In this document: positions 45,032 through 54,479 of the stretch, piece by piece
Position numbering within the stretch: the first letter of the stretch is position 1
How the letters are laid out: each line of letters opens with the position of its first letter
Source of the DNA: Pseudomonas sp. PB101
GTDB lineage: Bacteria; Pseudomonadota; Gammaproteobacteria; Pseudomonadales; Pseudomonadaceae
Assembly (NCBI RefSeq): GCF_009764265.1
Contig: NZ_RWIR01000018.1
Span: forward strand, 106,004-170,003
DNA: 64,000 nucleotides
Reading direction: 5' to 3'
Program-made: the position numbers and the translations under genes
Notes under the pieces: model-generated
What the model was told of the DNA's origin: nothing
The model's input: only the letters and a program-made list of their open reading frames with translations
Database searches by the model: none

Positions 45032-46102
45032 ATGCCTGACAATAAAAACAACAGCGCCAGTACTGACACACAAAAAGCCAACTTCAACAGCATCCCGGTG
45101 GTCAACATCGCCGGTCTGTTCAGCTTTGAACTGGAACACCGCTTGGCCGTGGCCGAACAATTGGGGCGCGCCGCCAGCGAAGTCGGGTTCCTCTACATCA
45201 CCGATCACGGCATCGACCCGCAACTGATCGCCAACCTGCGCAAGGCTGCGAAAGACTTTTTCGACCAGCCCCTCGACACCAAGATGCAGCACTACATCGG
45301 CACCTCGCAAACCCACAAGGGCTTTGTACCCGAAGGCGAAGAGGTCTATTCCAAGGGCAAGCCGGACCACAAGGAAGCCTTCGACGTCGGCTTCGAAGTG
45401 CCGGCCGACGACCCGCTGGTGCTGGCCAACACGCCATTGCTGGGGCCCAACGACTGGCCGCAGCTGGCAGGTTTCAAGGCATCGGTGCAGGCCTACTATG
45501 AAGCGATCTTCGCCCTGGGCCGGCGCCTGTTCGGCGGCTTCGCCCTGACCCTGGGCCTGGAAGAAAACTACTTCGACAGCCTGGTCACCCGGCCACCGTC
45601 CAAACTGCGCCTGATCCACTACCCGTTCGACGGTGCGGCCCATGACGCACCGGGACTTGGCGCCCATACTGATTACGAGTGCTTCACCATCCTGCTGGCC
45701 GATAAACCGGGCCTCGAGGTGATGAACAACCTTGGCCAATGGATCGATGCACCACCGATCGCCGATGCCTTTGTGGTCAACATCGGCGACATGCTCGAAG
45801 TGATGACCGCAGGCGCATTCGTTGCTACGGCGCACCGGGTGCGCAGCGTGAAGGAGGAGCGTTATTCCTTCCCGCTGTTTTATGCCTGCGACTACCACAC
45901 CCAGATCAAACCGCTGCCCGGCTTCGCCCAGGCCGGCAACGACTACGAAGAGATCACGATCGGCGAACACATGTATGGCCAGGCGCTGCAGACCTATCAG
46001 TATCTGCGCCAAAGGGTGGCCAACGGGGACGTTCAACTGCCAGGCAAGGCACGCAAGCCCGCCAGTTTCGGACATTTGAAAAATCAGGTGCAACCGTCCT
46101 GA
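45032..46102 (+). CDS. 2-oxoglutarate/Fe(II)-dependent oxygenase, isopenicillin N synthase family
   Basis: The product has 356 residues from [18 protein letters not shown]. The DIOX_N part is [20 protein letters not shown] and [11 protein letters not shown]. The catalytic domain shows the iron ligands HTDYE (near residue 211) and THRV-like ATAHRVRSV (near 265), with the 2-oxoglutarate-binding Arg-x-Ser in [27 protein letters not shown] is family-typical. The enzyme oxidises a small substrate, probably by hydroxylation or desaturation. AGGGAG precedes the ATG at 45032. It sits between the TIM-barrel gene and the ABC transporter genes, so its substrate is likely what the transporter imports. 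Confidence 0.9.
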   Translation: MPDNKNNSASTDTQKANFNSIPVVNIAGLFSFELEHRLAVAEQLGRAASEVGFLYITDHGIDPQLIANLRKAAKDFFDQPLDTKMQHYIGTSQTHKGFVPEGEEVYSKGKPDHKEAFDVGFEVPADDPLVLANTPLLGPNDWPQLAGFKASVQAYYEAIFALGRRLFGGFALTLGLEENYFDSLVTRPPSKLRLIHYPFDGAAHDAPGLGAHTDYECFTILLADKPGLEVMNNLGQWIDAPPIADAFVVNIGDMLEVMTAGAFVATAHRVRSVKEERYSFPLFYACDYHTQIKPLPGFAQAGNDYEEITIGEHMYGQALQTYQYLRQRVANGDVQLPGKARKPASFGHLKNQVQPS

Positions 46103-46147
46103 TTGCAGTTTTCAGCTACATCCCTACCTACGCCGGAGTCAGTAAAA

Positions 46148-46942
46148 ATGAAAAACAACAAGAAAAAACTTTTGAGCCTGGCTGTATTGGCAGCCGGCCT
46201 GTTCGGCGCCTCGGTGAGCATGGCCGCCGGTGACACGTTCAAGGTCGGCATGGAAATCACCTACCCGCCTTTCGAGTCCTATGACAAGGACAAGAACGTG
46301 GTGGGTTCCGACCCCGAACTGGCCACGGCACTGGCCAAACACATGAACGCCAAGGTCGAGTTCGTCGACACCAAGTTCCCGAGCCTGATCCTGGGCCTGA
46401 ACTCCGGCAAGTACGACGCGATCATTTCCGGCATGTACATCACGCCGGAGCGCCAGACCCAGGCCCAGACCATCGCCTATGCCAACACCGGCGCCGCGGT
46501 CATGGTGCCCAAGGGCAGCGAGATCAATGCGAAAAAACCTGAAGACCTGTGCGGCCTGAAACTGGGCCTGGAACAGGGCACGACCTGGGTCAAGGAATTC
46601 AGGAAGCTGTCCGACGAATACTGCGTGCCGAACAACAAAGGCGCGATCACCGTCAGCGAGTACCCTTCGGCCCCCGAAGTGACCCAGGCCCTGCTGTCCA
46701 GGAACATCCAGGCCCAGGTCGAAATCGCCGGCGCGGCCAAAATGATCGCGGAAAAAACCGGTGGCCGTGTCGTGATCACCACCGAGCACCCGATCTATCA
46801 GCAGACCCTGGGCATCTTCGTCAAGAAAGGCAACGACGAAACCTACCAGGCCGTGCAGAAGGCCTTCGAGGAGACGAAAAAGAGCGGTGAATACGCCGCA
46901 ATCCTCAAGAAATATGGCCTGGAAGAACCGACCGCCCACTAA
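46148..46942 (+). CDS. periplasmic amino-acid-type ABC binding protein
   Basis: The product has 264 residues with a signal peptide (MKNNKKKLLSLAVLAAGLFG, cleavage near SMA-AGD). It belongs to the type 3 solute-binding family: FKVGMEITYPPFESYDKDKN, VGSDPELATALAKHMN, FPSLILGLNSGKYDAIISGM, YITPERQTQ. A Cys pair (LCGLKLG, EYCVPNN) may form a disulfide. The type binds polar amino acids, opines or similar small ligands. A stable hairpin after its stop may protect its mRNA relative to the fused permease gene. Confidence 0.92.
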   Translation: MKNNKKKLLSLAVLAAGLFGASVSMAAGDTFKVGMEITYPPFESYDKDKNVVGSDPELATALAKHMNAKVEFVDTKFPSLILGLNSGKYDAIISGMYITPERQTQAQTIAYANTGAAVMVPKGSEINAKKPEDLCGLKLGLEQGTTWVKEFRKLSDEYCVPNNKGAITVSEYPSAPEVTQALLSRNIQAQVEIAGAAKMIAEKTGGRVVITTEHPIYQQTLGIFVKKGNDETYQAVQKAFEETKKSGEYAAILKKYGLEEPTAH

Positions 46943-46965
46943 GAACCTGCCCTTGTAGTCTGGTT

Positions 46966-46995
46966 ATCTGCCGCCCCTGCACGGGGGCGGCAGAT
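46966..46995 (+). terminator. intercistronic stem-loop between binding protein and fused transporter
   Basis: ATCTGCCGCCCC pairs with GGGGCGGCAGAT around a six-base loop. No T tract follows and the next start codon is 11 bases away, so it more likely stabilises the upstream transcript or reduces read-through than acts as a full terminator. Confidence 0.55.
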
Positions 46996-47006
46996 CGAGG
47001 TGTCCC

Positions 47007-48554
47007 ATGCAATTCGATTGGTCGTATTTCTTCTCGCTGTTCTCCCTGCCGGACTTCTGGAATGCCTGTGTCACGGTGGTCCAGCTCAGCGCCCTGGCCT
47101 GGTTCATCGGCATGCTGCTGGGTTTTGTCCTGGCCTCGGCCAAGCTGTCCCAGTCGCCCTTGCTGCGCATTCCCGCAGCGGTCTACATCTGGTTTTTCCG
47201 CAGCATCCCGTTGCTGGTGCTGGTGGTGTTCGTCTACAACCTGCCGCAGCTGTTTCCCGGCAGCGGACCGATTCTGTCCAACCCTTTCTACTCAGGCCTG
47301 CTGGCCCTGGTGGTCACTGAAGCGGCGTACATGGCGGAGATCCATCGTGGCGGCCTGATCTCCGTGGCCAAGGGCCAAAAGGAAGCCGGACGCGCGCTGG
47401 GTGTCGGCCTGTTCGGCATGCAGCGCCTGATCGTGATTCCCCAGGCTTTCCGCATTTCGCTGCCCACGCTGATCAATGAATACATCACCGTGGTCAAGCT
47501 GACCTCGCTGGTCTCGGTCATCTCCCTGACCGAGATCCTCACGGTCGGCCAACGCCTCTACGCCACCAACTTCCTGGTCATGGAAACCCTGGCGGCGGTT
47601 GGCGTCTACTACGTGCTGATCGTCACCGTATTCGGCTATTTCCTGCAGCGCCTGGAGCGCTACCTGGACCTGAACTTCCGCAAGCCGCACACCCTCGACG
47701 ACGCCACCATCGCCAGGTTCAAGGCCAGCGCCGAAGCCTTGCCCGACATTGCGCGCAAAGCCACAGGCAACAACACGACGCCGATCCTGCAACTGAACAA
47801 CATCCAGAAGAGCTATGGCACGCACAAGGTGCTGCTGGGCATCGACCTGAAGGTCGATTACGGCCAGGTGGTCTCGATCATCGGGCCATCCGGCTCCGGC
47901 AAGACTTCGCTGATCCGCACGGTCAACGGCCTGGAAAGCATCGATACCGGCGACATCCAGCTGTTCGGCGAAACGTTCATCGAAGCCGCGGACAAACCCA
48001 ACAGCGCGCGCCTGCGCAAAGGCGTGCGGCAAATCGGCATGGTGTTCCAGAACTTCAACCTGTTCCCGCACCGCACCATTCTCGACAACATCACCCTGGC
48101 ACCGCGTTACCACGGCCAGCCGGGCGAGCTCAGCGAGCATCGCGCCTATGCGCTGCTGGACAAGGTCGGCCTGCTGGCCCATGCCCACAAGTACCCGCAC
48201 CAGCTCTCCGGCGGCCAGCAACAGCGCGTGGCAATCGCCCGGGCCCTGGCGATGGAACCGCAGATCATGCTGTTCGACGAACCGACCTCGGCCCTCGATC
48301 CGGAACTGGTCAACGACGTGCTCAACGTGATCCGCGACCTGGCGAAGGAAGGCATGACCATGCTGATCGTGACCCACGAAATGGACTTTGCCATGTCGAT
48401 CTCCGATCGGGTGATTTTCATGGAGAACGGCAATATTCAACTCGATGCCGCCCCTGAAACCATTCGCTGCGAGGCTGAAGGTGAGCGGGTACGGCGCTTC
48501 ATGGGCATCGGTGCGCGATCGCCAAACCTGTCCGTAGCGGTGGATCACGCATGA
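47007..48554 (+). CDS. fused amino-acid ABC permease and ATPase
   Basis: The product has 515 residues. Residues about 1-220 are a HisM/GlnP-type permease: FWNACVTVVQLSALAWFIGM, YIWFFRSIPLLVLVVF, and the EAA loop (EAGRALGVGLFGMQRLIVIP). Residues about 255-500 are a GlnQ-type ATPase: Walker A GPSGSGKTSL, Q-loop GMVFQNFNLFPHR, signature LSGGQQQRVAIARAL, Walker B IMLFDEPTSALDPE and switch His THEMDF. Usually these are two genes. Only one permease domain per chain means a homodimer would supply both halves. GAGG lies 6 bases before the ATG. Confidence 0.93.
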   Translation: MQFDWSYFFSLFSLPDFWNACVTVVQLSALAWFIGMLLGFVLASAKLSQSPLLRIPAAVYIWFFRSIPLLVLVVFVYNLPQLFPGSGPILSNPFYSGLLALVVTEAAYMAEIHRGGLISVAKGQKEAGRALGVGLFGMQRLIVIPQAFRISLPTLINEYITVVKLTSLVSVISLTEILTVGQRLYATNFLVMETLAAVGVYYVLIVTVFGYFLQRLERYLDLNFRKPHTLDDATIARFKASAEALPDIARKATGNNTTPILQLNNIQKSYGTHKVLLGIDLKVDYGQVVSIIGPSGSGKTSLIRTVNGLESIDTGDIQLFGETFIEAADKPNSARLRKGVRQIGMVFQNFNLFPHRTILDNITLAPRYHGQPGELSEHRAYALLDKVGLLAHAHKYPHQLSGGQQQRVAIARALAMEPQIMLFDEPTSALDPELVNDVLNVIRDLAKEGMTMLIVTHEMDFAMSISDRVIFMENGNIQLDAAPETIRCEAEGERVRRFMGIGARSPNLSVAVDHA

Positions 48555-48600
48555 ACAGGCCAGCGTTTCATTTGAGCTTCTTTCAGTCAGGGACACACGC

Positions 48601-49389
48601 ATGAATCTTGGAATTGCAGGACGCTGGGCGCTGGTGTGCGCCGCCAGCAAAGGCCTGGGCAAAGCCTGCGCACAGGCACTCGTCAGCGAAGGCGTGAACG
48701 TGGTGATCACCTCACGGGGCGAGGACACGTTGAATGAAACGGCCCGTCAGCTCAGGGCGATAAACCCTGAAGTGACGGTCATCGCCGTGGCCGGGGACAT
48801 TTCCACGCCCGAAGGTCGGGCGGCAGCGCTCAAGGCCCATGAGCATTTCGATATCCTGATCAACAACGCCGGCGGCCCTCCTCCCGGGGACTTCCGCGAA
48901 TGGAACCGTGACGCCTGGCTCAAGGCGCTGGATGCCAACATGCTGACCCCCATCGAGCTGATCAAGGCCACCGTGGACGGCATGGCGGCACGCGGTTTTG
49001 GCCGGATCATCAACATCACCTCGAGCGCCGTGAAGTCCCCGATCGAAAGCCTGGGCCTGTCCAACGGCGCACGCAGTGGCCTCACGGGGTTCATCGCAGG
49101 GCTTGCCCGGCAAGACAACATTGCCAGTCGCAACGTGACGATCAACAACCTGCAACCGGGCTCGTTCGACACCGATCGACTGCGCGGCAACCTGATCGCC
49201 ACCGCACAGGAAACGGGGCAAGACAGCGAGGCATTCCTTGACGAATGCCGCAGCGAAATTCCGGCCAGACGCTTCGGTTCACCCGAGGAATTCGGCGCGC
49301 TTTGCGCCTTCGTCTGCAGTAGCCATGCCGGCTACCTGACCGGGCAGAACCTGTTGATCGACGGCGGGGCCATTCGCTCCAGCCAGTAA
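48601..49389 (+). CDS. SDR-family oxidoreductase lacking the YxxxK dyad
   Basis: The product has 262 residues. The NAD(P)-binding fingerprint is ALVCAASKGLGKACAQAL, in place of GASxGIG, followed by DILINNAGGPP (NNAG) and INITSSAVKSPIES with the usual Ser. Where Y-x-x-x-K is expected, the sequence reads LGLSNGARSGLTGF, with Leu and Asn at the positions of Tyr and Lys. Other Pseudomonas SDRs share this LSNxxRxGLTG form. It ends the five-gene run 46 bp after the fused transporter, and is convergent with the LysR gene. Either an alternative chemistry or a non-catalytic role is possible. Confidence 0.85.
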   Translation: MNLGIAGRWALVCAASKGLGKACAQALVSEGVNVVITSRGEDTLNETARQLRAINPEVTVIAVAGDISTPEGRAAALKAHEHFDILINNAGGPPPGDFREWNRDAWLKALDANMLTPIELIKATVDGMAARGFGRIINITSSAVKSPIESLGLSNGARSGLTGFIAGLARQDNIASRNVTINNLQPGSFDTDRLRGNLIATAQETGQDSEAFLDECRSEIPARRFGSPEEFGALCAFVCSSHAGYLTGQNLLIDGGAIRSSQ

Positions 49390-49419
49390 TCACGGGAGGC
49401 ACGATTGCAGGGGGTGTTC

Positions 49420-50376
49420 TCACGGCGACGGCAAGTAGAGCATCGCATGGGACTCCCCCATCAATAACGGACGATTCAGTTCCGCACAGGCGCGCAGATA
49501 ATCGGCTACCAGAGTGACCCGCTTCAGCTTGCGCAGATCCTCGCTGTAGTACATCCAGAACTGTCGCGTGATCTCCACTTCACCCGACAGCACTTCACAC
49601 AGGCGGGGATCCGGGCCGGCGAGGAAGCAGGGCAGGATCGCCAGCGCCCGCCCTTCCAGGGCTGCATGATAATGGGCTACCACGCTGGTGCTGCGCAGGC
49701 GGCTGTTGGCGCCAGGCATCAGGTCGTTCAGGTAGAGCAACTTGAAGCTGAAGGCCAGGTCTTCGACGTAGGTCACGAACGAGTGACCGGACAGGTCCTC
49801 GCTACAGCCGATCGGCGGATGATTGGCCAGGTACTCCGGTGTCGCATACAGGCGCAGGCGGTAGTCGCACAATCGCGAGCACACGTACGGACCGCGCTCG
49901 GGCCGTTCCAGGGTGATGGCGATGTCCGCCTCGCGCCGTGACAGGTTGATGAAGTGCGGGACCGGCAAAATGTCCGCCGAGATATTCGGGTAATGCTCGA
50001 GGAAGTGGCTCATCTGCGCAGTGATGAAACAGGTTCCGAACGCTTCGGTACAGCCGATGCGCAGGTGCCCGGAGAGCCCCCCGGTGGTGCCGAAAACCTG
50101 CTCGCAAGCCACCAGCAGCGTACTTTCCAGGCTTTCGGCGTGGCCGACCAGACGCTGCCCCTCCACGGTCAGGACGAATCCCGAGGTTCGCGATTTCTCG
50201 AACAGCAAGGCGCCCAGGCACTGCTCCAGGGCGCGGATGCGCCGCGAAACAGTGGTGTAGTCCACCCCCAGGCGACGGGCCGCACCGCTGGCGGTGCGAG
50301 CACGGGCAACTTCGAGGAAGAAACGCAAGTCGTCCCAGTTGAGTGGGGGCTGCGTTGTGCGTTTTTGCATATCCAT
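49420..50376 (-). CDS. LysR-family regulator of the carboxylate cluster
   Basis: The product has 318 residues. HTH: LNWDDLRFFLEVARARTASG, AARRLGVDYTTVSRRIRALE. Ligand domain: LSGHLRIGCTEAFGTCFITA, READIAITLERPERGPYVC. The start at 50376 (MDMQKRTTQ) is a choice; ATGs at 50397 and 50370 are also in frame and no ribosome-binding site decides. It is divergent from the DUF485-ActP genes across about 415 bp, a typical LysR arrangement, so it probably governs that uptake operon. Its 3' end faces the SDR gene. Confidence 0.92.
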   Translation of the reverse strand: MDMQKRTTQPPLNWDDLRFFLEVARARTASGAARRLGVDYTTVSRRIRALEQCLGALLFEKSRTSGFVLTVEGQRLVGHAESLESTLLVACEQVFGTTGGLSGHLRIGCTEAFGTCFITAQMSHFLEHYPNISADILPVPHFINLSRREADIAITLERPERGPYVCSRLCDYRLRLYATPEYLANHPPIGCSEDLSGHSFVTYVEDLAFSFKLLYLNDLMPGANSRLRSTSVVAHYHAALEGRALAILPCFLAGPDPRLCEVLSGEVEITRQFWMYYSEDLRKLKRVTLVADYLRACAELNRPLLMGESHAMLYLPSP

Positions 50377-50502
50377 CGAGCTTTTCTGCCAATACATATG
50401 GGAAATATGCCCTTATATACTCGCATCTCACCCAACTTGGCCAGCAGCGTTTTCGGGCCAGGAAAGTCCCCTCCCCAATAATAAATAACGAGGGCTGACA
50501 GC

Positions 50503-50679
50503 ATGAGCGCATGGATAAAAACCGGCCTCCACGGCGGACACAAACAGCTGCGCAACAACGCAATCGCGGTCACGCTTCTCGTGCGCCGTTGGCCCGAGCC
50601 GCTGCTCGCAACGCAGACTCACCACGCCGACTTCCACCACTGCGCCCTCGCCACCGAAAGGTCGTCCGGGCGGCAATAA
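50503..50679 (+). CDS. possible 58-residue small ORF
   Basis: The frame begins ATG at 50503 with AGGG eight bases upstream and ends at 50679. It codes [19 protein letters not shown], then [19 protein letters not shown] and a His-rich stretch ([15 protein letters not shown]). It lies in the leader of the symporter operon, 114 bp before DUF485. It may be a leader peptide, a small gene, or chance. No family recognised. Confidence 0.25.
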   Translation: MSAWIKTGLHGGHKQLRNNAIAVTLLVRRWPEPLLATQTHHADFHHCALATERSSGRQ

Positions 50680-50792
50680 CTCCAGCACATCAGCATTCAG
50701 GTGGCGTCCCGCATCGGGTCGCCGCCCGGGTACCCGTACGCCCCTCAAAAGGCCGAACACAAAAAAAACAACTAGAAATGCGGAGCCTCACC

Positions 50793-51122
50793 ATGACGAC
50801 CGACCATCCGAACAACGCCCAGACCTGCGCCCGGGTCAGGGCCAACCCCAAGTTCCAGCGCCTTGCGCGCCAGCGTGCACTGCTGGCCTGGACACTGAGC
50901 GCCGTGGTCCTGGCGATCTATTACAGCTTCATCATGGTGGTGGCTTTCGCCCCTGCCTGGCTGCACATGCCGATGTACGACGGCAGCCACCTCAGCCTCG
51001 GCATGCCGATCGGCGTGACGATCATCCTGTTGTCCTGGCTACTCACCGCCTGGTACGTGCACAGCGCCAACACCCGCTTCGACGTGCTCAGCTCGCAGAT
51101 CCTGCAGGAGTCCCGCGCATGA
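50793..51122 (+). CDS. DUF485 membrane protein, ActP partner
   Basis: The product has 109 residues with two membrane helices ([19 protein letters not shown] and [19 protein letters not shown]) and the family's N-terminal pattern ([16 protein letters not shown]). DUF485 proteins are consistently encoded before ActP-type symporters. GGAG sits 8 bases before the ATG at 50793. The last 4 bases overlap actP. Candidate first gene of the isobutyrate-type cluster. Confidence 0.92.
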   Translation: MTTDHPNNAQTCARVRANPKFQRLARQRALLAWTLSAVVLAIYYSFIMVVAFAPAWLHMPMYDGSHLSLGMPIGVTIILLSWLLTAWYVHSANTRFDVLSSQILQESRA

Positions 51123-52768
51123 AACGCCTGTCCGCCCTGCTCGCCCTCAGCCCTGTGCTGGCCCATGCCGAGCCCATCATTGCGCAGAAGCAACCGCTCA
51201 ACCTGCACGCCATCGGCATGTTTTTCGTCTTCGTCCTCGCCACCCTGCTGATCACCTGGTGGGCAGCTCGACGCACCCGCTCAGCCGCCGATTTCTATAG
51301 TGCAGGCGGCGGTATCACGGGGTTTCAGAACGGCCTGGCAATCGCCGGGGACTATATGTCGGCGGCAACGCTGCTGGGCCTGTCGAGCCTGGTCTTCGCC
51401 AAGGGCTACGACGGCTTCATCTACATCATCGGCTTCTTCGTCGGCTGGCCAATCGTCACCTTCCTGATGGCCGAGCGCTTGCGCAACCTGGGCCGCTACA
51501 CGTTCGCCGACATTGTCTCCTACCGCCTCGATCAAACCCGCGTGCGCAGTTTCGCCGCCCTCGGATCGCTGACCGTGGTGTGCTGCTACCTGGTGGTGCA
51601 GATGGTCGGTGCCGGTCAACTGATCAAACTGTTGTTCGGTCTCGACTACCGCACGGCGGTGGTGGTAGTCGGACTGCTGATGCTGGTCTATGTGATCTTC
51701 GGCGGCATGCTCGCCACCACATGGGTACAGATCACCAAGGCGGTCCTGCTCCTGGCGGGCGGCACCACCCTGGTGGTGATGGCCCTGAGTCGCTTCGACT
51801 TCAGCTTCGAGACGCTGGCCGCCCAGGCGGTGGCCGTGCATGCGAGCGGCGTGCAGATCATGGGCCCGGGCACCTTGCTGGCCGACCCGATCAACGCGGT
51901 GTCGCTATCCCTTGGACTGGTCTTCGGCATCGCCGGCCTGCCGCACATCCTGATGCGTTTCTTCACGGTGCCCAATGCCAAAGAGGCGCGTAAATCCGTA
52001 TTGTTCGCCACGGTGTTCATCGGTTTCTTCTTCCTGGTGGTCTGCGTCCTGGGCTATACCGCCATCGTCATTGTCGGCACGGATCCGCAGTTCTACGTCG
52101 ATGGCAAGCTCGGCGGCGCCATGATCGGCGGCGGCAACATGGTGGCCATGCACCTGGCCAAGGCGGTGGGCGGCAACCTGTTTCTCGGTTTCCTCTCTGC
52201 CGTGGCATTCGCCACCATTCTCGCGGTGGTCGCCGGCCTGGCCCTGGCCGGTGCCTCGGCCATTTCCCATGACCTTTACGCTTCGGTATTGAAGAAGGGT
52301 TGCGCCGACGAGAAACAGGAAATGCGCGTGTCGCGCATCGCCACCGTCTGCCTGGGCATCGTGGCGATTTCCCTCGGCATTCTGTTCGAAGGCCAGAACA
52401 TCGCCTTCCTGGTCGGCCTGACGTTCGGCATCGCCGCCTCGGCGAATTTCCCGGTGCTGATCATGGCCATGTACTGGGGTGGCCTGACCACCCGCGGCGC
52501 CCTCTATGGCGGCCTGACCGGCCTGGTCAGCGCCCTGGCCCTGGTGATCGGCTCGCCGTCGGTGTGGGTCGGTGTCCTGGGGCATGCCCAGGCGCTCTTC
52601 CCTTACGACCAGCCGGCGCTGTTCTCCATGCCGCTGGCCTTCGTGGTCATCGTTGTGGCGTCCAGGCTTGACCGCAGCGAGCGCGCCAATCGCGAACGCG
52701 CCGCCTATGCCGACCAGTTCGTCCGTGCCCAGACCGGCCTTGGAGCGGCCATGGCCAGCAGTCACTGA
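51119..52768 (+). CDS. actP: ActP-type sodium:monocarboxylate symporter
   Basis: The product has 549 residues. A signal-like start ([19 protein letters not shown]) precedes 13 or so helices. The sodium/solute symporter family features are [60 protein letters not shown] and [20 protein letters not shown]. Family members import acetate, pyruvate, glycolate or other short carboxylates with Na+. With acyl-CoA synthetase and mmsAB downstream, a branched short acid such as isobutyrate is a better guess than acetate. A terminator-like hairpin follows. Confidence 0.93.
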   Translation: MKRLSALLALSPVLAHAEPIIAQKQPLNLHAIGMFFVFVLATLLITWWAARRTRSAADFYSAGGGITGFQNGLAIAGDYMSAATLLGLSSLVFAKGYDGFIYIIGFFVGWPIVTFLMAERLRNLGRYTFADIVSYRLDQTRVRSFAALGSLTVVCCYLVVQMVGAGQLIKLLFGLDYRTAVVVVGLLMLVYVIFGGMLATTWVQITKAVLLLAGGTTLVVMALSRFDFSFETLAAQAVAVHASGVQIMGPGTLLADPINAVSLSLGLVFGIAGLPHILMRFFTVPNAKEARKSVLFATVFIGFFFLVVCVLGYTAIVIVGTDPQFYVDGKLGGAMIGGGNMVAMHLAKAVGGNLFLGFLSAVAFATILAVVAGLALAGASAISHDLYASVLKKGCADEKQEMRVSRIATVCLGIVAISLGILFEGQNIAFLVGLTFGIAASANFPVLIMAMYWGGLTTRGALYGGLTGLVSALALVIGSPSVWVGVLGHAQALFPYDQPALFSMPLAFVVIVVASRLDRSERANRERAAYADQFVRAQTGLGAAMASSH

Positions 52769-52795
52769 CGCTGATTTTCCGGGGCTGACACCCCG

Positions 52796-52829
52796 AGCGC
52801 GAGTCCGCTCCTTTGCTTCGCGCTTTTTT
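52796..52829 (+). terminator. terminator-like hairpin after actP
   Basis: AGCGCGA pairs with TCGCGCT about 16 bases on and is followed by TTTTTA. A smaller CGGGG/CCCCG hairpin precedes it. The loop is long, so strength is uncertain; it would separate actP from the porin gene. Confidence 0.5.
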
Positions 52830-52941
52830 ACCCACGACCTGCGCCGCTCGGCGCAGGACACCCCCAAAAGCGCCCTTCCTTCGCCAACACCAAACGGTGC
52901 GGGAGCGGCGCGTCGACAACAAAAACAACAAAAGGCATCCA

Positions 52942-54192
52942 ATGAAATCCAGCACCCTCACCCTGTTTCTGGCCGGCAGCGGCCTCGCTGCACAGGCTCA
53001 CGCCGACTTCCTGGCAGACAGCACGGCCAGACTGGAAACGCGCAACTTCTATTTCAACCGCGACTACCGCCAGGCAAATGCCCCCCAGTCCAAGCAGGAA
53101 GAATGGGCCCAGGGCTTCCTGCTGCGCTACGAATCCGGTTATACCGACGGCATGATCGGCGTCGGTATCGATGCCCTCGGCCAGCTTGGCATCAAGCTCG
53201 ACTCCAGCCCCGATCGCGCCGGCTCCGGCCTGCTCAAGCGCGATAACGAACCGCCCAAACGCGCCAAGGACGAGTATGGCGAACTGGGCCTGACGGCCAA
53301 GTTCAAAGCGTCCAACAGCGTGCTCAAGCTGGGTACCCTGACCCCGAAATTGCCGGTGCTGCTGGCCAATGACTCGCGCCTGTTGCCGCAAACATTCCGC
53401 GGTGGCCAGTTGAACGTTCAGGAGTTCAAGGGCCTGAGTTTCGATGCCGGGCGGGTGGATCGGGTCAACCAGCGCGATTCCTCGGACTACGAGAAAATGG
53501 CGATCACCACCACCGGCGCCAAGGGCATTGTCGGTGGCCAGGCCCGCAGCAACGCGTTCAATTTCGCCGGCCTGGCCTACCAGTGGAACGAGCGGTTGAA
53601 TACGGGCTACAACTACGGCGGCCTGGACGACTTCTACCACCAGCACCAGTTCAGTCTGGTCCACGTGCTGCCGCTGGGCACCGGTCAGTCGCTCAAGAGC
53701 GACCTGCGCTACGCCCGCTCCACCGACGATGGCAACAGCAACATCGACAACAATGCCTTCGGCGCCCTGTTCACCTATGCCCTCGGCGGCCATGCCTTCG
53801 GCCTCGGTTACCAACGCATGAGCGGCGATACCGGCTTCGCCTACGTCAATGGCAGCGACGCCTTCCTGGTCAACTTCGTGCAGATCAACGACTTCGCCAA
53901 CAAAGAGGAGCGTTCCTGGCAGGCGCGCTACGACTACAACTTCGCGGCGCTGGGCATTCCCGGCCTGACGTTCATGACCCGCTACCTGTCCGGCGACAGC
54001 ATTGATCTGGGCGTCGGCAAGCCCGACGGCCACGAATGGGAGCGCGACACCGACATCGGCTACGTGGTGCAGAGCGGCCCGCTGAAAAACATTGGTCTGA
54101 AGTGGCGTAACGCTACGGTGCGCACCGCCCATTTCGGCAGCGATCTCAACGAGAACCGCCTGATCCTCAGCTATACCCTGGCGCTCTGGTAA
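52942..54192 (+). CDS. OprD-family outer-membrane porin
   Basis: The product has 416 residues with a signal peptide (MKSSTLTLFLAGSGLAAQAHA, cut before DFLADS). The mature barrel has the OprD family start (LADSTARLETRNFYFNRDY), KQEEWAQGFLLRYESGYTDG, VGIDALGQLGIKLDSSPDR and the C-terminal TYSLALW-like aromatic end (SYTLALW). These channels admit small carboxylates and basic amino acids. Its place after actP fits a role in uptake of the cluster's substrate. A strong hairpin follows. Confidence 0.93.
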   Translation: MKSSTLTLFLAGSGLAAQAHADFLADSTARLETRNFYFNRDYRQANAPQSKQEEWAQGFLLRYESGYTDGMIGVGIDALGQLGIKLDSSPDRAGSGLLKRDNEPPKRAKDEYGELGLTAKFKASNSVLKLGTLTPKLPVLLANDSRLLPQTFRGGQLNVQEFKGLSFDAGRVDRVNQRDSSDYEKMAITTTGAKGIVGGQARSNAFNFAGLAYQWNERLNTGYNYGGLDDFYHQHQFSLVHVLPLGTGQSLKSDLRYARSTDDGNSNIDNNAFGALFTYALGGHAFGLGYQRMSGDTGFAYVNGSDAFLVNFVQINDFANKEERSWQARYDYNFAALGIPGLTFMTRYLSGDSIDLGVGKPDGHEWERDTDIGYVVQSGPLKNIGLKWRNATVRTAHFGSDLNENRLILSYTLALW

Positions 54193-54198
54193 GTCCCC

Positions 54199-54255
54199 GC
54201 ACAAGGCGGGCGCTGCTTGCATCGCTTGACGGTGCAGGCAACGCCCGCCTTGTGC
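54199..54255 (+). terminator. strong hairpin after porin gene
   Basis: GCACAAGGCGGGCGCTGCTT (plus GCA) and its inverse ending GCCCGCCTTGTGC pair over 23 positions with two mismatches, loop 11. No T tract follows directly; it can fold on either strand. Confidence 0.75.
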
Positions 54256-54479
54256 ATTTGGTCGATCCGACGATGCCGCAGGCCTATGCTTTTTTGCACA
54301 ACATACGGGATTTTTTGAGCATTCTTATTTGATTTATGCCTGCCTATACTCGATCCAACCGCCAGGCCGTGAGCCAGGTCAGTCCCAATAAAAACAAACA
54401 GGGCACCCACTGTGAAGCCATCATTGCTTGCCGTCGTCTCCCCACTTCCAGCTACCCGCGCGCGTCTCGGGAGCCTCCA

